The translations under genes and the position numbers were made by a program. Source: Maricaulis alexandrii (GTDB lineage Bacteria > Pseudomonadota > Alphaproteobacteria > Caulobacterales > Maricaulaceae). Taken from it: a DNA stretch of 64,000 bases. The notes under the pieces are model-generated. The model ran no database searches and had not been told where the DNA came from. It saw only the letters and a program-made list of their open reading frames with translations. Below are positions 25,860 through 34,186 of this stretch, piece after piece (positions within the stretch are counted from its first letter, which is position 1; every line of letters starts with the position of its first letter). The stretch is from positions 558,001 through 622,000 of the forward strand of contig NZ_SWKP01000003.1 of assembly GCF_005871165.1 (NCBI RefSeq), read 5' to 3'.

Positions 25860-26099
25860 TGTGGATAAGGCAAGTCCGGCAAGGCCTTGTTTTCCGGGTA
25901 CTGACAATTTCCGGACAGGCGGGTTAACCAATTGAGGCAGCACCGTCTCGCCCGGTTTTCCACACGTCTCAACACGATTTCTCAAATGGCAGGAATCAAC
26001 TGATTCTGGCCGGATTCAGGTGTGGCCTTCCCATCGGCCTGCCGGTATTCAACCTGTCTTCTCCGCGCCGGTGCGTGCGGAGATCAGGGGACCAGATTC
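25860..26099 (+). promoter_or_regulatory. dnaB regulatory region with DnaA boxes and clustered GANTC sites
   Basis: TGTGGATAA at 25860-25868 is the reverse complement of the consensus DnaA box TTATCCACA, and TTTTCCACA at 25956-25964 differs from it by one base. Four GANTC sites (25993, 26002, 26013, 26095) lie in the last 107 bp, against about one per 300 expected at this GC. CcrM methylates GANTC in Caulobacter-like bacteria, and methylation state times transcription there. Confidence 0.6.
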
Positions 26100-27587
26100 A
26101 TGACTACCGCTTTGCAGCCGTTCATCGAGAACGACTCCCAAATTGCTGATGTCGAAACGGCGCCGCACAATCTGGACGCCGAACAGGCCTTTCTGGGCGC
26201 CCTCCTGTACGATAACGAGCTCTTCCACCGCGTCGCCGACTGGCTGAAGCCGGAGCATTTCTACGATCCGGTCCATGGCCGCATCTTCGACACGGCCTCC
26301 GACCTGATCGGCCGGGGCTCGCTGGCCGATGCCGTCGTGCTGAAGACCCAGTTCGACAAGGATGACGGCCTGCGCGAGATCGGCGGCACGACCTATCTCG
26401 CCGTCCTGATGGAAGGCGCGGTCAGCGGCAATGCCGCCATCGAATATGCCAAGATCATCTATGAACTGGCCCTGCGCCGCGAGCTGATCCGGATCGGCCA
26501 TGACCTGGCCAATGCCGCCAGCCAGGATGCGGAAATCCAGGCCCGCTCCCTGATCCAGGATATCGAGCAACAGCTCTACAATCTGGCCGAGGAAGGCTCC
26601 GCCTCCCGCGGTTTCGTCAGCTTCAAGCAGGCGTTGGCGGAGTCCGTGGAATCCGCCTCGGCCGCCTATGAGCGCGATGGTGGCCTGGCCGGGATTTCCT
26701 CCGGCCTCAACGAGCTGGACCGCAAGCTGGGCGGGCTGCACCCGTCGGACCTGATCATCCTCGCCGGTCGCCCGTCCATGGGTAAGACCTCGCTGGCGAC
26801 CAATATCGCCTTCAACATCGCCAAGGCCTACCAGTACGAGGAACAGCCCGACGGTTCGAAGAAAACGGTGCGCGGTGGCGTGGTCGGCTTCTACTCGCTG
26901 GAAATGTCGGCCGAGCAGCTGGCCACCCGTCTGATCGCCGACCATACTTCCATTCCGGGCTACATGATCCGCCAGGGCACGATCGACGCGGCCCAGTATG
27001 AGGAGATCCGGGACGGTGTGCTGGAGATCCAGGCCCTGCCGCTCTTCATCGACGATACGGGTGGTCTGCCGATTTCCGCCCTCGCCGCCCGCGCCCGCCG
27101 CCTGAAGCGGACCCACGGGCTCGACATCATCATCGTCGACTACCTGCAGCTGATCACCTCCTCGCGTGCCCGCGCCGGCGCCAGCCGTGTGGAAGAGGTC
27201 TCCGAGGTGACGCAGAACCTCAAGGCGCTGGCCAAGGAACTCAATGTTCCCATCATCGCCCTGTCCCAGCTTTCGCGTCAGGTGGAAAACCGTGACGACA
27301 AGAAGCCGCAATTGTCCGACCTGCGTGAATCCGGCTCGATCGAGCAGGATGCTGACGTCGTGCTGTTCGTGTATCGCGAAGCCTATTACAAGGAACGCGA
27401 AAAGCCGCGTGAGGACACGCCGGAATATCTCGCCTGGGAAGAAGAGTTCCGCCGGATTGAGAAAGTCGCTGAAGTCATCATCGGCAAACAGCGTCACGGC
27501 CCGATCGGATCGGCAAAGCTCGCCTTTGATGGCATGCTGACCAAGTTCACCGATCTGGAAACCCGGTATGACGACGAGCCCAACTGA
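26100..27587 (+). CDS. dnaB: Replicative DNA helicase
   Basis: A 495-residue hexameric helicase. The N-terminal domain (PHNLDAEQAFLGALLYDNE) is followed by a linker and a RecA-like ATPase with Walker A (AGRPSMGKTS) at about 222-231, the IIIVDYLQLI Walker B strand and QLSRQVENR. The frame is open to 26022; the ATG at 26100 fits the family start and follows AGGGGA. The stop lies 20 nt inside alr, an overlap that suggests coupled expression. Confidence 0.95.
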   Translation: MTTALQPFIENDSQIADVETAPHNLDAEQAFLGALLYDNELFHRVADWLKPEHFYDPVHGRIFDTASDLIGRGSLADAVVLKTQFDKDDGLREIGGTTYLAVLMEGAVSGNAAIEYAKIIYELALRRELIRIGHDLANAASQDAEIQARSLIQDIEQQLYNLAEEGSASRGFVSFKQALAESVESASAAYERDGGLAGISSGLNELDRKLGGLHPSDLIILAGRPSMGKTSLATNIAFNIAKAYQYEEQPDGSKKTVRGGVVGFYSLEMSAEQLATRLIADHTSIPGYMIRQGTIDAAQYEEIRDGVLEIQALPLFIDDTGGLPISALAARARRLKRTHGLDIIIVDYLQLITSSRARAGASRVEEVSEVTQNLKALAKELNVPIIALSQLSRQVENRDDKKPQLSDLRESGSIEQDADVVLFVYREAYYKEREKPREDTPEYLAWEEEFRRIEKVAEVIIGKQRHGPIGSAKLAFDGMLTKFTDLETRYDDEPN

Positions 27588-28677
27588 CACAGCCACCGAG
27601 CCCGCACCGCGCCTGATCATTGATCTGGCGGTCATCCAGCAGAACTACGCCAAGGTCCGCGAACTGGCGCCCAATGCCGAGGCCGGTGCCGTCGTCAAAG
27701 CCAATGGCTATGGCCTGGGCGCGACCGAGATCATCCCCGCCCTGGCCGATGCGGGCTGCCGCAATTTCTATGTGGCGCACACGACCGAAGGCCGCGAAGC
27801 CCGCCAGGCGCTCGCCGGACGCCCCGCCAACATCTACGTCTTCAACGGGTTCTGGGCGTCCGAACTTCCGGCCCTGCGCCAGTCCGAACTGTTTCCGGTC
27901 ATCAATGAACTGGCCCAGTTGGAAGCCCTGCGTGAGCTCGCGCCGGATCTGCCCTGCGCGATCCATTTCGACACCGGCATGAACCGGTTGGGACTGGGCG
28001 CCGACGAGACCGAATTGCTGATCCGGGAACCCTCCCGTCTGGATGCCATCGATGTGCGCCAGATCATGAGCCATCTGGCCTGCGGCGATGATCCGGAGCA
28101 TCCGCTCAACGCGCAGCAACGGGACCGGTTCGCCCGCATCCGCGCGGCCTTCCCGGGCATTCCCGCCAGCCTGTCCAATTCCGCCGGTCTCCTTCTGGGC
28201 CCGGACTATCATTTTGACGTGATCCGACCGGGCCTGGCCCTGTTCGGCGGCGTGCCCGCGCCCGGCCATCCCTCGCCCTTCGAGCCGGCCGTGGAGATCG
28301 ACGCGCCCATTCTGCAGATCCGCGATCTCAAACCCGGGGACACGATCGGCTATGGCGCGACCTACACGGCGAATGAACCGCGCCGGATCGCCACCGTGGC
28401 TGCCGGCTATGCCGACGGATTGCTACGCGCCTTCGGCAATGGCGGCTATGGCCGCATCCATGACCACCGCGTGCCGATCACCGGCCGGGTCTCGATGGAC
28501 CTGATCGGCGTGGACGTCACCGAGGCCGGTGATGTGAAGCCGGGCGATCCGGTCTGCTTCCTCGGTCATGACATCGAGGACATGGCCGACAGCGCCGCGA
28601 CGATTTCCTATGAATTCCTGGTCCGTCTGGGACTGCGCTTTCACCGCATCTACAAGCCGGGCAAGACCAAGCGCTAG
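27568..28677 (+). CDS. alr: Alanine racemase
   Basis: A 369-residue PLP enzyme that makes D-alanine for peptidoglycan. The PLP lysine is Lys44 in VVKANGYGLG and the second catalytic base is Tyr266 in IGYGATYTAN; GRVSMDLIGVDVT is the C-terminal signature. It overlaps dnaB by 20 nt. The pairing dnaB-alr-radA-cvpA-purF occurs in other alphaproteobacteria. Confidence 0.95.
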   Translation: MTTSPTDTATEPAPRLIIDLAVIQQNYAKVRELAPNAEAGAVVKANGYGLGATEIIPALADAGCRNFYVAHTTEGREARQALAGRPANIYVFNGFWASELPALRQSELFPVINELAQLEALRELAPDLPCAIHFDTGMNRLGLGADETELLIREPSRLDAIDVRQIMSHLACGDDPEHPLNAQQRDRFARIRAAFPGIPASLSNSAGLLLGPDYHFDVIRPGLALFGGVPAPGHPSPFEPAVEIDAPILQIRDLKPGDTIGYGATYTANEPRRIATVAAGYADGLLRAFGNGGYGRIHDHRVPITGRVSMDLIGVDVTEAGDVKPGDPVCFLGHDIEDMADSAATISYEFLVRLGLRFHRIYKPGKTKR

Positions 28678-28683
28678 GCCGCG

Positions 28684-29136
28684 TCAGCGCAATTGGCGGC
28701 GGTTCGACAGCATGCTCAACAGGACCAGGGCAATCATTTCCAAGGTGAAGATCACCAGGCCGGGCCAAGCCGGCACATACGGATTGAACGCGACACGGAC
28801 CCAGATCATCAGATGCAGTCCGACAGCGACCAGCAGGACGGTCCGGGCCCGCTTGCGACCCAGCGCCAACAGCACCAGAACAGTCAGGATCAGGGCTTTA
28901 AACACACCGGCGACGAACCCCATGGTGAAGGCCGGCATGGATTCAATGACCATGCTGGCGTCCGTCCCGAACATGGCGAAGTCGGCCCGGCCGAGCTTGA
29001 CCAGCAATCCGGCGATCTGCCAGGCCGAAGCCTGCAGGAAAACCAGACCCAGACAGACGAAGATCGCCCGCCGTGCCCAGATGCTCCATGCGTCCGGCGA
29101 CGGTTTACCTGTCACCCGTTTGTCGTTTCGCGTCAT
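28684..29136 (-). CDS. Hypothetical four-helix membrane protein
   Basis: A 150-residue protein with membrane helices at about 22-46, 72-93, 98-118 and 124-144, a basic N-terminus and a basic C-terminal tail (NRRQLR). No motif that I recognise and no charged residues inside helices to suggest a channel or enzyme. Convergent with alr (6 bp between stops) and divergent from radA across about 220 bp. Function unknown. Confidence 0.72.
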   Translation of the reverse strand: MTRNDKRVTGKPSPDAWSIWARRAIFVCLGLVFLQASAWQIAGLLVKLGRADFAMFGTDASMVIESMPAFTMGFVAGVFKALILTVLVLLALGRKRARTVLLVAVGLHLMIWVRVAFNPYVPAWPGLVIFTLEMIALVLLSMLSNRRQLR

Positions 29137-29358
29137 GGTGTCCTTGCCCAGAACCCTGATAGGTCCTGTTTAGGCGAAACACGGCGCCCGGGGAATGTTC
29201 AGCGCCTGAGGCGCGAGCCAGAAGACACGCTGCCCGCTCAAGTCTCCGTGCCGGATCGGGGCTGCATCCCCCCTGTTTTCCGGAGGCGACGCAGGGTAAG
29301 GACTCTTTTTGTCGCCCTGCCCGATTAGAACGCACGGGGCTAGAAGGAGACGAACACC

Positions 29359-30735
29359 ATGGCCCGTGCCGATAGCATTTATGTCTGCCAATCCTGTGGC
29401 TCGACCCATTCCAAATGGGCCGGCCGGTGCAGCGATTGCGGTGAGTGGAACACGCTGGTCGAGGAGACCCCGTCCGCCCCGCTGGGCACCCAGGCGAGCG
29501 CGGCCAAGCGGCGCAGCAAGTCAGCCCGTCTGGAACTGGTGGACCTCGGCGCCGAGACCCCGGAAACCCCGCGCCTGATTTCCGGCATTGCCGAGCTTGA
29601 TCGGGTCGCCGGCGGCGGTCTGGTACCGGGTTCCGCCATTCTGGTCGGCGGCGATCCCGGCATCGGCAAATCAACACTCCTGCTGCAGCTCATGGCCCAG
29701 GTGGCCGGTGCGGACACGAAGGCCATCTACATCTCCGGCGAGGAAGCCATCGACCAGGTCCGCCGCCGCGCCAAGCGGCTGGGCCTCGCCGACAGCCCGG
29801 TCGCGCTGGCCTCGGAGACCTCGCTCAACGACATTCTCGACGGGCTGAAGGCGGAAAAGCCGGACATTGTCGTCATCGACTCCATCCAGACCCTCTGGTC
29901 CGACCAGCTGGCCGCCGCACCGGGGACGGTGGCGCAGGTGCGCGCCTGCGCCCAGGAACTGGTCCGCTTCGCCAAGAAGCGCAATTGCACCATGATCCTG
30001 GTGGGTCATGTCACCAAGGACGGCCAGATCGCCGGTCCCCGCGTCGTCGAACACATGGTCGATGCGGTCCTGTATTTCGAGGGCGAGCGCTCGCACCAGT
30101 TCCGCATCCTGCGCGCCGTGAAGAACCGTTTCGGCCCGACCGACGAGATCGGCGTGTTCGAAATGGGCGACAAGGGACTGGGCGAAGTGGCTAACCCGTC
30201 CTCCCTCTTCCTGGACGGGCGCGGCGAAGCCAATCCGGGTGCCGTCGTCTTTGCCGGCATGGAGGGCACCCGCCCGGTGCTCAGCGAAATCCAGGCCCTG
30301 GTCGCGCCGGCTGCCTTCGGCACACCGCGCCGGGCCGTGGTCGGCTGGGATTCCGGACGTCTCGCCATGGTGCTGGCCGTGCTGGAAGCGCGCTGCGGTT
30401 TCAACATCTCCAACCGGGACATCTTCCTCAATGTGGCCGGCGGACTGAAAATCGCTGAACCGGCCGCTGACCTGGCCGTCGCCGCCGCCATTGTGTCCTC
30501 CGCCCTGGACGTGGCACTACCGGGCAAGGGTGTTGTTTACGGAGAAATCAGTCTTTCCGGTGATATTCGTCCGGTCGGCCGCAGTGATTCGCGTCTCAAG
30601 GAAGCAGCCAAGCTGGGCTTCACGGAAGCCATTGCCCCCGCTGCCTGCGCCGATGATACCGCACCGATCAAGGTCCGGGGCTTGGCCACTGCCCTCGAAC
30701 TGGTGCAGACTTTGAACGCCTTGGCTGGCGAGTAG
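29359..30735 (+). CDS. radA: DNA repair protein RadA
   Basis: A 458-residue branch-migration helicase for homologous recombination. The N-terminal zinc finger has Cys10, Cys13, Cys24 and Cys27 (CQSCGSTHSKWAGRCSDCG). The RecA-like core has GGDPGIGKST near 97-106, and the RadA-specific KNRFG is at 255-259. The C-terminal Lon-protease-like domain lacks peptidase activity in the family. AAGGAG precedes the ATG. Confidence 0.96.
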   Translation: MARADSIYVCQSCGSTHSKWAGRCSDCGEWNTLVEETPSAPLGTQASAAKRRSKSARLELVDLGAETPETPRLISGIAELDRVAGGGLVPGSAILVGGDPGIGKSTLLLQLMAQVAGADTKAIYISGEEAIDQVRRRAKRLGLADSPVALASETSLNDILDGLKAEKPDIVVIDSIQTLWSDQLAAAPGTVAQVRACAQELVRFAKKRNCTMILVGHVTKDGQIAGPRVVEHMVDAVLYFEGERSHQFRILRAVKNRFGPTDEIGVFEMGDKGLGEVANPSSLFLDGRGEANPGAVVFAGMEGTRPVLSEIQALVAPAAFGTPRRAVVGWDSGRLAMVLAVLEARCGFNISNRDIFLNVAGGLKIAEPAADLAVAAAIVSSALDVALPGKGVVYGEISLSGDIRPVGRSDSRLKEAAKLGFTEAIAPAACADDTAPIKVRGLATALELVQTLNALAGE

Positions 30736-30747
30736 GGAGCGATACCC

Positions 30748-31392
30748 ATGGACGGGACGCTGAGCGTATTTGACGGGATCGGACTGGCAGTATTGCTGGC
30801 CTCCGGACTCTTGGCCCTGACACGGGGTTTTGTTCGTGAAGCCCTGTCGATGACCGCCGCAGTCGCCGCCTCCCTGGCCACGCTCTGGTCCCTGCCCGCC
30901 TTCATCGGTCCGGCCCGTGACATCATCGACCCGGACTGGCTGGCCCCGCTTCTGGTGGCCGGTTCGGTCTTCCTGTTGATCTATCTGGCGGTCACCTTCG
31001 TGACCTCCTCTCTCTCCAAGGGCCTGGCCAAGGGCGAGGATGTAAATGTGGTCGACCGGACGCTCGGCTTCGCCTTCGGTCTGGTCCGCGGCCTGGTTCT
31101 GCTGGGATTGTCCGTCCTCTTCATGGCCGCCATGCTGGGTGAGGATGGTCGCCCGCCCCGTTTCGTGACCGAAGCCCGCATCTATCCTCTGGTGAATGCC
31201 ACAGCCCGGGCATTGCAGACTCTCGCGCCTGAAACCTCACGCCTGGCCGAAACGCCGCCCCTGCCCGGTGGCACGGACGACCCGATTGCAGAAACAATAA
31301 GAAATAATGACAGCTCCTATGGCCGTCGCGATCGAAACCGACTAGATGACCTCATCGGTTCGACCACGGATGACCAGGACGACGACGGATGA
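30748..31392 (+). CDS. cvpA: CvpA family membrane protein
   Basis: A 214-residue protein with four N-terminal helices, including GLLALTRGFVREALSMTAA, the CvpA signature, and VDRTLGFAFGLVRGL before helix 4. The last 60 residues are a hydrophilic disordered tail. CvpA is named for colicin V production in E. coli and is often coupled to purF, as here: its stop overlaps the purF start by 4 nt. Molecular role not established. Confidence 0.9.
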   Translation: MDGTLSVFDGIGLAVLLASGLLALTRGFVREALSMTAAVAASLATLWSLPAFIGPARDIIDPDWLAPLLVAGSVFLLIYLAVTFVTSSLSKGLAKGEDVNVVDRTLGFAFGLVRGLVLLGLSVLFMAAMLGEDGRPPRFVTEARIYPLVNATARALQTLAPETSRLAETPPLPGGTDDPIAETIRNNDSSYGRRDRNRLDDLIGSTTDDQDDDG

Positions 31393-32870
31393 GCTCCACG
31401 CACGCCTTTCCTGCCACGCTCACCTATGATCCTTCGACGGATCGCCCCCAGGAAGAATGCGGCGTTTTCGCCGTTTACGGCACCAAGGATGCCGGCATCC
31501 TGACCGCGCTCGGGCTTCACGCCCTGCAGCATCGCGGACAGGAAGCCTGCGGAATCGCGACCCATGACGGGTCGCGTTTTCACATTGAGCGCTATCTCGG
31601 CCTGGTCGGTGAAAACTTCACCTCGCCGGACATGCCGGAACGCCTGCCGGGCAATGTCGCCATCGGCCATGCGCGCTATTCCACCCAGGGCGCCTCGGTG
31701 CTGCGCAATGTGCAACCGCTTTATTGTGATGTGCGCGGCGGCGGTATCGCCCTGGCCCATAACGGCAATCTGACCAATGCCCGCGTCTTGCGCGAGGAAT
31801 TGGTCAATCAGGGCGCCATCTTCCAGTCGACCTCGGACAGTGAAGTGGTGCTGCACCTCGCGGCCCAGTCGAAAAAGACCAAACTGACCAATCGCGTCCT
31901 TCAGGCTCTCAAACAGGTCCAGGGCGCGTTTGCTTTTGTGGCCCTCGTCAATGACCGACTGATCGCCGCGCGTGACCCGTTCGGCATTCGTCCGCTGGTG
32001 ATGGGCAAGCTGGGCGATGCCTATATCTTCGCCTCGGAGACCTGCGCCCTCGACATGGTCGGTGCCACGTTTGAACGCGAGATCGAGCCGGGTGAAGCTG
32101 TCGTCGTCAATGAGGACGGTATCCGGTCGGAACGCTTTGCGCCAGAACACAAGGCTAAGGTCTGCGCTTTCGAATATATCTACTTTGCGCGTCCGGACTC
32201 GGTGATCGGTGGCCGCAGCGTCTATGAGGCCCGTAAGGAAATGGGCCGTCAGCTGGCGCTGGAAAGCCCGGCCGAAGTCGATGTCGTCATTCCGGTGCCC
32301 GACAGTGGTGTGCCTGCAGCGATCGGCTATTCGGAAGCCTCCGGCGTGCCCTTCGAGCTGGGTATCATCCGCTCGCACTTTGTCGGCCGGACCTTCATCC
32401 AGCCGACCCAGGACCGGCGCGACCTCTCGGTGCGCCGCAAGCACTCTGCCAATGCCGCGGCCGTTCGCGGCAAGCGCGTCCTTCTGATCGATGATTCCAT
32501 CGTGCGCGGCACGACCTCTCTGAAGATTGTCCGCATGATGCGCGAAGCCGGCGCCAAGGAAGTCCATTTCCGCTCCGCCTGCCCGCCGATCCGCTTCCCG
32601 GACTTTTACGGCATCGACATGGCCGGCCAGAAAGAGTTGATCGCAGCCTGTATGGATCTGTCGGAGATGACGGACAAGCTGGAAGCCGACAGCCTCGGCT
32701 TCCTGACCGTGGACGGTCTTTACCAGGCCGTGATCGGCGAGCCTCGCAATGACGCCGACCCGCAGCTGGCCGACCATTACTTCACCGGTGAATATCCGAC
32801 TCTTCTGGTCGACCACGATCGGGATCTGTCGGCCAAGGAATTCCAGCTCTCGCTTCTGGTGGACGCATGA
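31389..32870 (+). CDS. purF: Amidophosphoribosyltransferase
   Basis: A 493-residue first committed enzyme of purine synthesis; it makes phosphoribosylamine from PRPP and glutamine. The nucleophile Cys24 (EECGVF) follows a 23-residue N-terminal stretch that should be a cleaved propeptide. LLIDDSIVRGTTS near 365-377 is the PRPP site. In the propeptide class an iron-sulfur cluster is usual, but the region before FTGEYPT lacks the CxxC ligands and the FPCFYGID cysteine is Asp here. Overlaps cvpA and the next SDR (ATGA both). Confidence 0.95.
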   Translation: MSSTHAFPATLTYDPSTDRPQEECGVFAVYGTKDAGILTALGLHALQHRGQEACGIATHDGSRFHIERYLGLVGENFTSPDMPERLPGNVAIGHARYSTQGASVLRNVQPLYCDVRGGGIALAHNGNLTNARVLREELVNQGAIFQSTSDSEVVLHLAAQSKKTKLTNRVLQALKQVQGAFAFVALVNDRLIAARDPFGIRPLVMGKLGDAYIFASETCALDMVGATFEREIEPGEAVVVNEDGIRSERFAPEHKAKVCAFEYIYFARPDSVIGGRSVYEARKEMGRQLALESPAEVDVVIPVPDSGVPAAIGYSEASGVPFELGIIRSHFVGRTFIQPTQDRRDLSVRRKHSANAAAVRGKRVLLIDDSIVRGTTSLKIVRMMREAGAKEVHFRSACPPIRFPDFYGIDMAGQKELIAACMDLSEMTDKLEADSLGFLTVDGLYQAVIGEPRNDADPQLADHYFTGEYPTLLVDHDRDLSAKEFQLSLLVDA

Positions 32871-33583
32871 CCGACATTGATCTGAAAGGCCGCCTCGCTC
32901 TCGTCAGCGGGGCCTCGCGGGGTATTGGCTATGCCATGGCGCTGGAGCTGGCCAAGGCCGGAGCCCATGTGATCGCCACCGCCCGGACCCAGGGCGGTCT
33001 GGAAGAGCTGGACGACAAGATCAAGGCCGCCGGTGGCACCGCCACCCTGGTGCCGATGGACCTCCTGTCGGAAGACGGGATCGAACAGCTCGGCCAGATC
33101 ATCAATGAGCGTTGGGGCAAGCTGGACATTCTGCTGGCGAATGCCGGCGCGCTGGGCGAGCTGACACCGGCAGCCCAGGTCAAGGCCAAGCAATGGCAGA
33201 CCGTGGTCGGTGTGAACCTGATTGCCCCGGCCCGCATGATCCGCGCCTTCGAAGGCCCGCTCCTGGCCTCCGATGCCGGCCGGGCCGTCTTCATCTCCTC
33301 CGGGGCTGCCGAGTCGCGCCGGGCCTTCTGGGCGCCCTATGCGGCGTCCAAGGCCGGTCTGGATGCGCTGGTGCAGTCCTGGGCCAAGGAGCATGAGACC
33401 CAGGGCAAGCTGAAGGCGAATGTGGTCTATCCCGGCGTCATGCGGACCATCATGCGCGCCAAGGCCTTCCCGGGCGAAGATCCCAAGACGCTGCCGCACC
33501 CGTCCGTGCTGTGGCCGCTGATCTCCGAACTGGTCAGCCCGGATTGCACGCGCCATGGCGAGATTGTGAAATACGAAGGCTAG
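32867..33583 (+). CDS. SDR-family oxidoreductase
   Basis: A 238-residue short-chain dehydrogenase. SGASRGIG near residues 14-21 binds the cofactor; NAGALGEL follows, then the SSGAAESRRAFWAPYAASKAG segment holds the catalytic Ser, Tyr and Lys. It is coupled to purF by a 4-nt overlap, which suggests constitutive co-expression rather than a purine role. Substrate unknown; YciK-like SDRs resemble it in the absence of a specific C-terminal signature. Confidence 0.85.
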   Translation: MTDIDLKGRLALVSGASRGIGYAMALELAKAGAHVIATARTQGGLEELDDKIKAAGGTATLVPMDLLSEDGIEQLGQIINERWGKLDILLANAGALGELTPAAQVKAKQWQTVVGVNLIAPARMIRAFEGPLLASDAGRAVFISSGAAESRRAFWAPYAASKAGLDALVQSWAKEHETQGKLKANVVYPGVMRTIMRAKAFPGEDPKTLPHPSVLWPLISELVSPDCTRHGEIVKYEG

Positions 33584-33620
33584 GCTTCACTGCCCTCTGA
33601 CACAGGCGTGAGCGGACGCG

Positions 33621-33644
33621 GGAGCGACGGAGTGCTATCGCTCC
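33621..33644 (+). promoter_or_regulatory. Hairpin just upstream of the GNAT start
   Basis: GGAGCGA at 33621-33627 pairs exactly with TCGCTCC at 33638-33644. The ATG of the GNAT gene is at 33648, so the stem covers the place where a ribosome binding site should be. No T tract. Confidence 0.35.
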
Positions 33645-33647
33645 GGC

Positions 33648-34130
33648 ATGCGAAAGCCTGCCCCGATCCGGTTCGCGCGTCTGCGTGACATGCCCCTGTC
33701 CGACATCCAGGCCCATATGCGTCATCCGCGTCTGGCCGAACACATGCCCTTGCTCACCGGCCGTTGGGATCTGGACCAGTGCCAGGCCCTGGTCGAGGCC
33801 AAGGAGGCCTGCTGGGCGCGGGACGGGCTGGGCCATTGGGCCTTCATGGCCGGCGGGACCTATGTCGGCTGGGGCGGTTTCCAGAAAGAGGGAGAGGACT
33901 GGGATTTCGGCCTGGTCCTGCATCCGGACCATTTCGGTCTCGGCCTCGCCATCACGCGCAAGGCCCTCGCCTTCGCCCGCGACAACGCCCGGCTGGACGC
34001 GATCACATTCCTCCTGCCGCCGTCGCGACGACATCTGGGCGCCCTGTCGCGCCTGGGAGCGGTCGCCCTTGGCGACACCGAGCATGGCGGTCATGTCTTC
34101 CGCAAATTCCGCCTCGACCTGCCTGACTGA
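33648..34130 (+). CDS. GNAT-family N-acetyltransferase
   Basis: A 160-residue single-domain acetyltransferase-like protein. The typical order can be followed: IRFARLRDMPLSDIQAH, a WAFMAGGTYVGWGGFQ strand, LVLHPDHFGLGLAITRKALAFA as the acetyl-CoA loop region, and a late strand FRLDL. The usual Q/R-x-x-G-x-G/A loop is only loosely kept (HFGLGLA). Target unknown. A hairpin replaces a Shine-Dalgarno site. Confidence 0.75.
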   Translation: MRKPAPIRFARLRDMPLSDIQAHMRHPRLAEHMPLLTGRWDLDQCQALVEAKEACWARDGLGHWAFMAGGTYVGWGGFQKEGEDWDFGLVLHPDHFGLGLAITRKALAFARDNARLDAITFLLPPSRRHLGALSRLGAVALGDTEHGGHVFRKFRLDLPD

Positions 34131-34186
34131 CACCGGCAGCCCGCACGCCTGCCTCGACGCCCCGGGAAAATCATCCTAAGCCTCAG

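Noticed and set aside
26049-27635. 528-codon frame antisense to dnaB
   Set aside because: Shadow of dnaB; the sense strand carries all helicase motifs.
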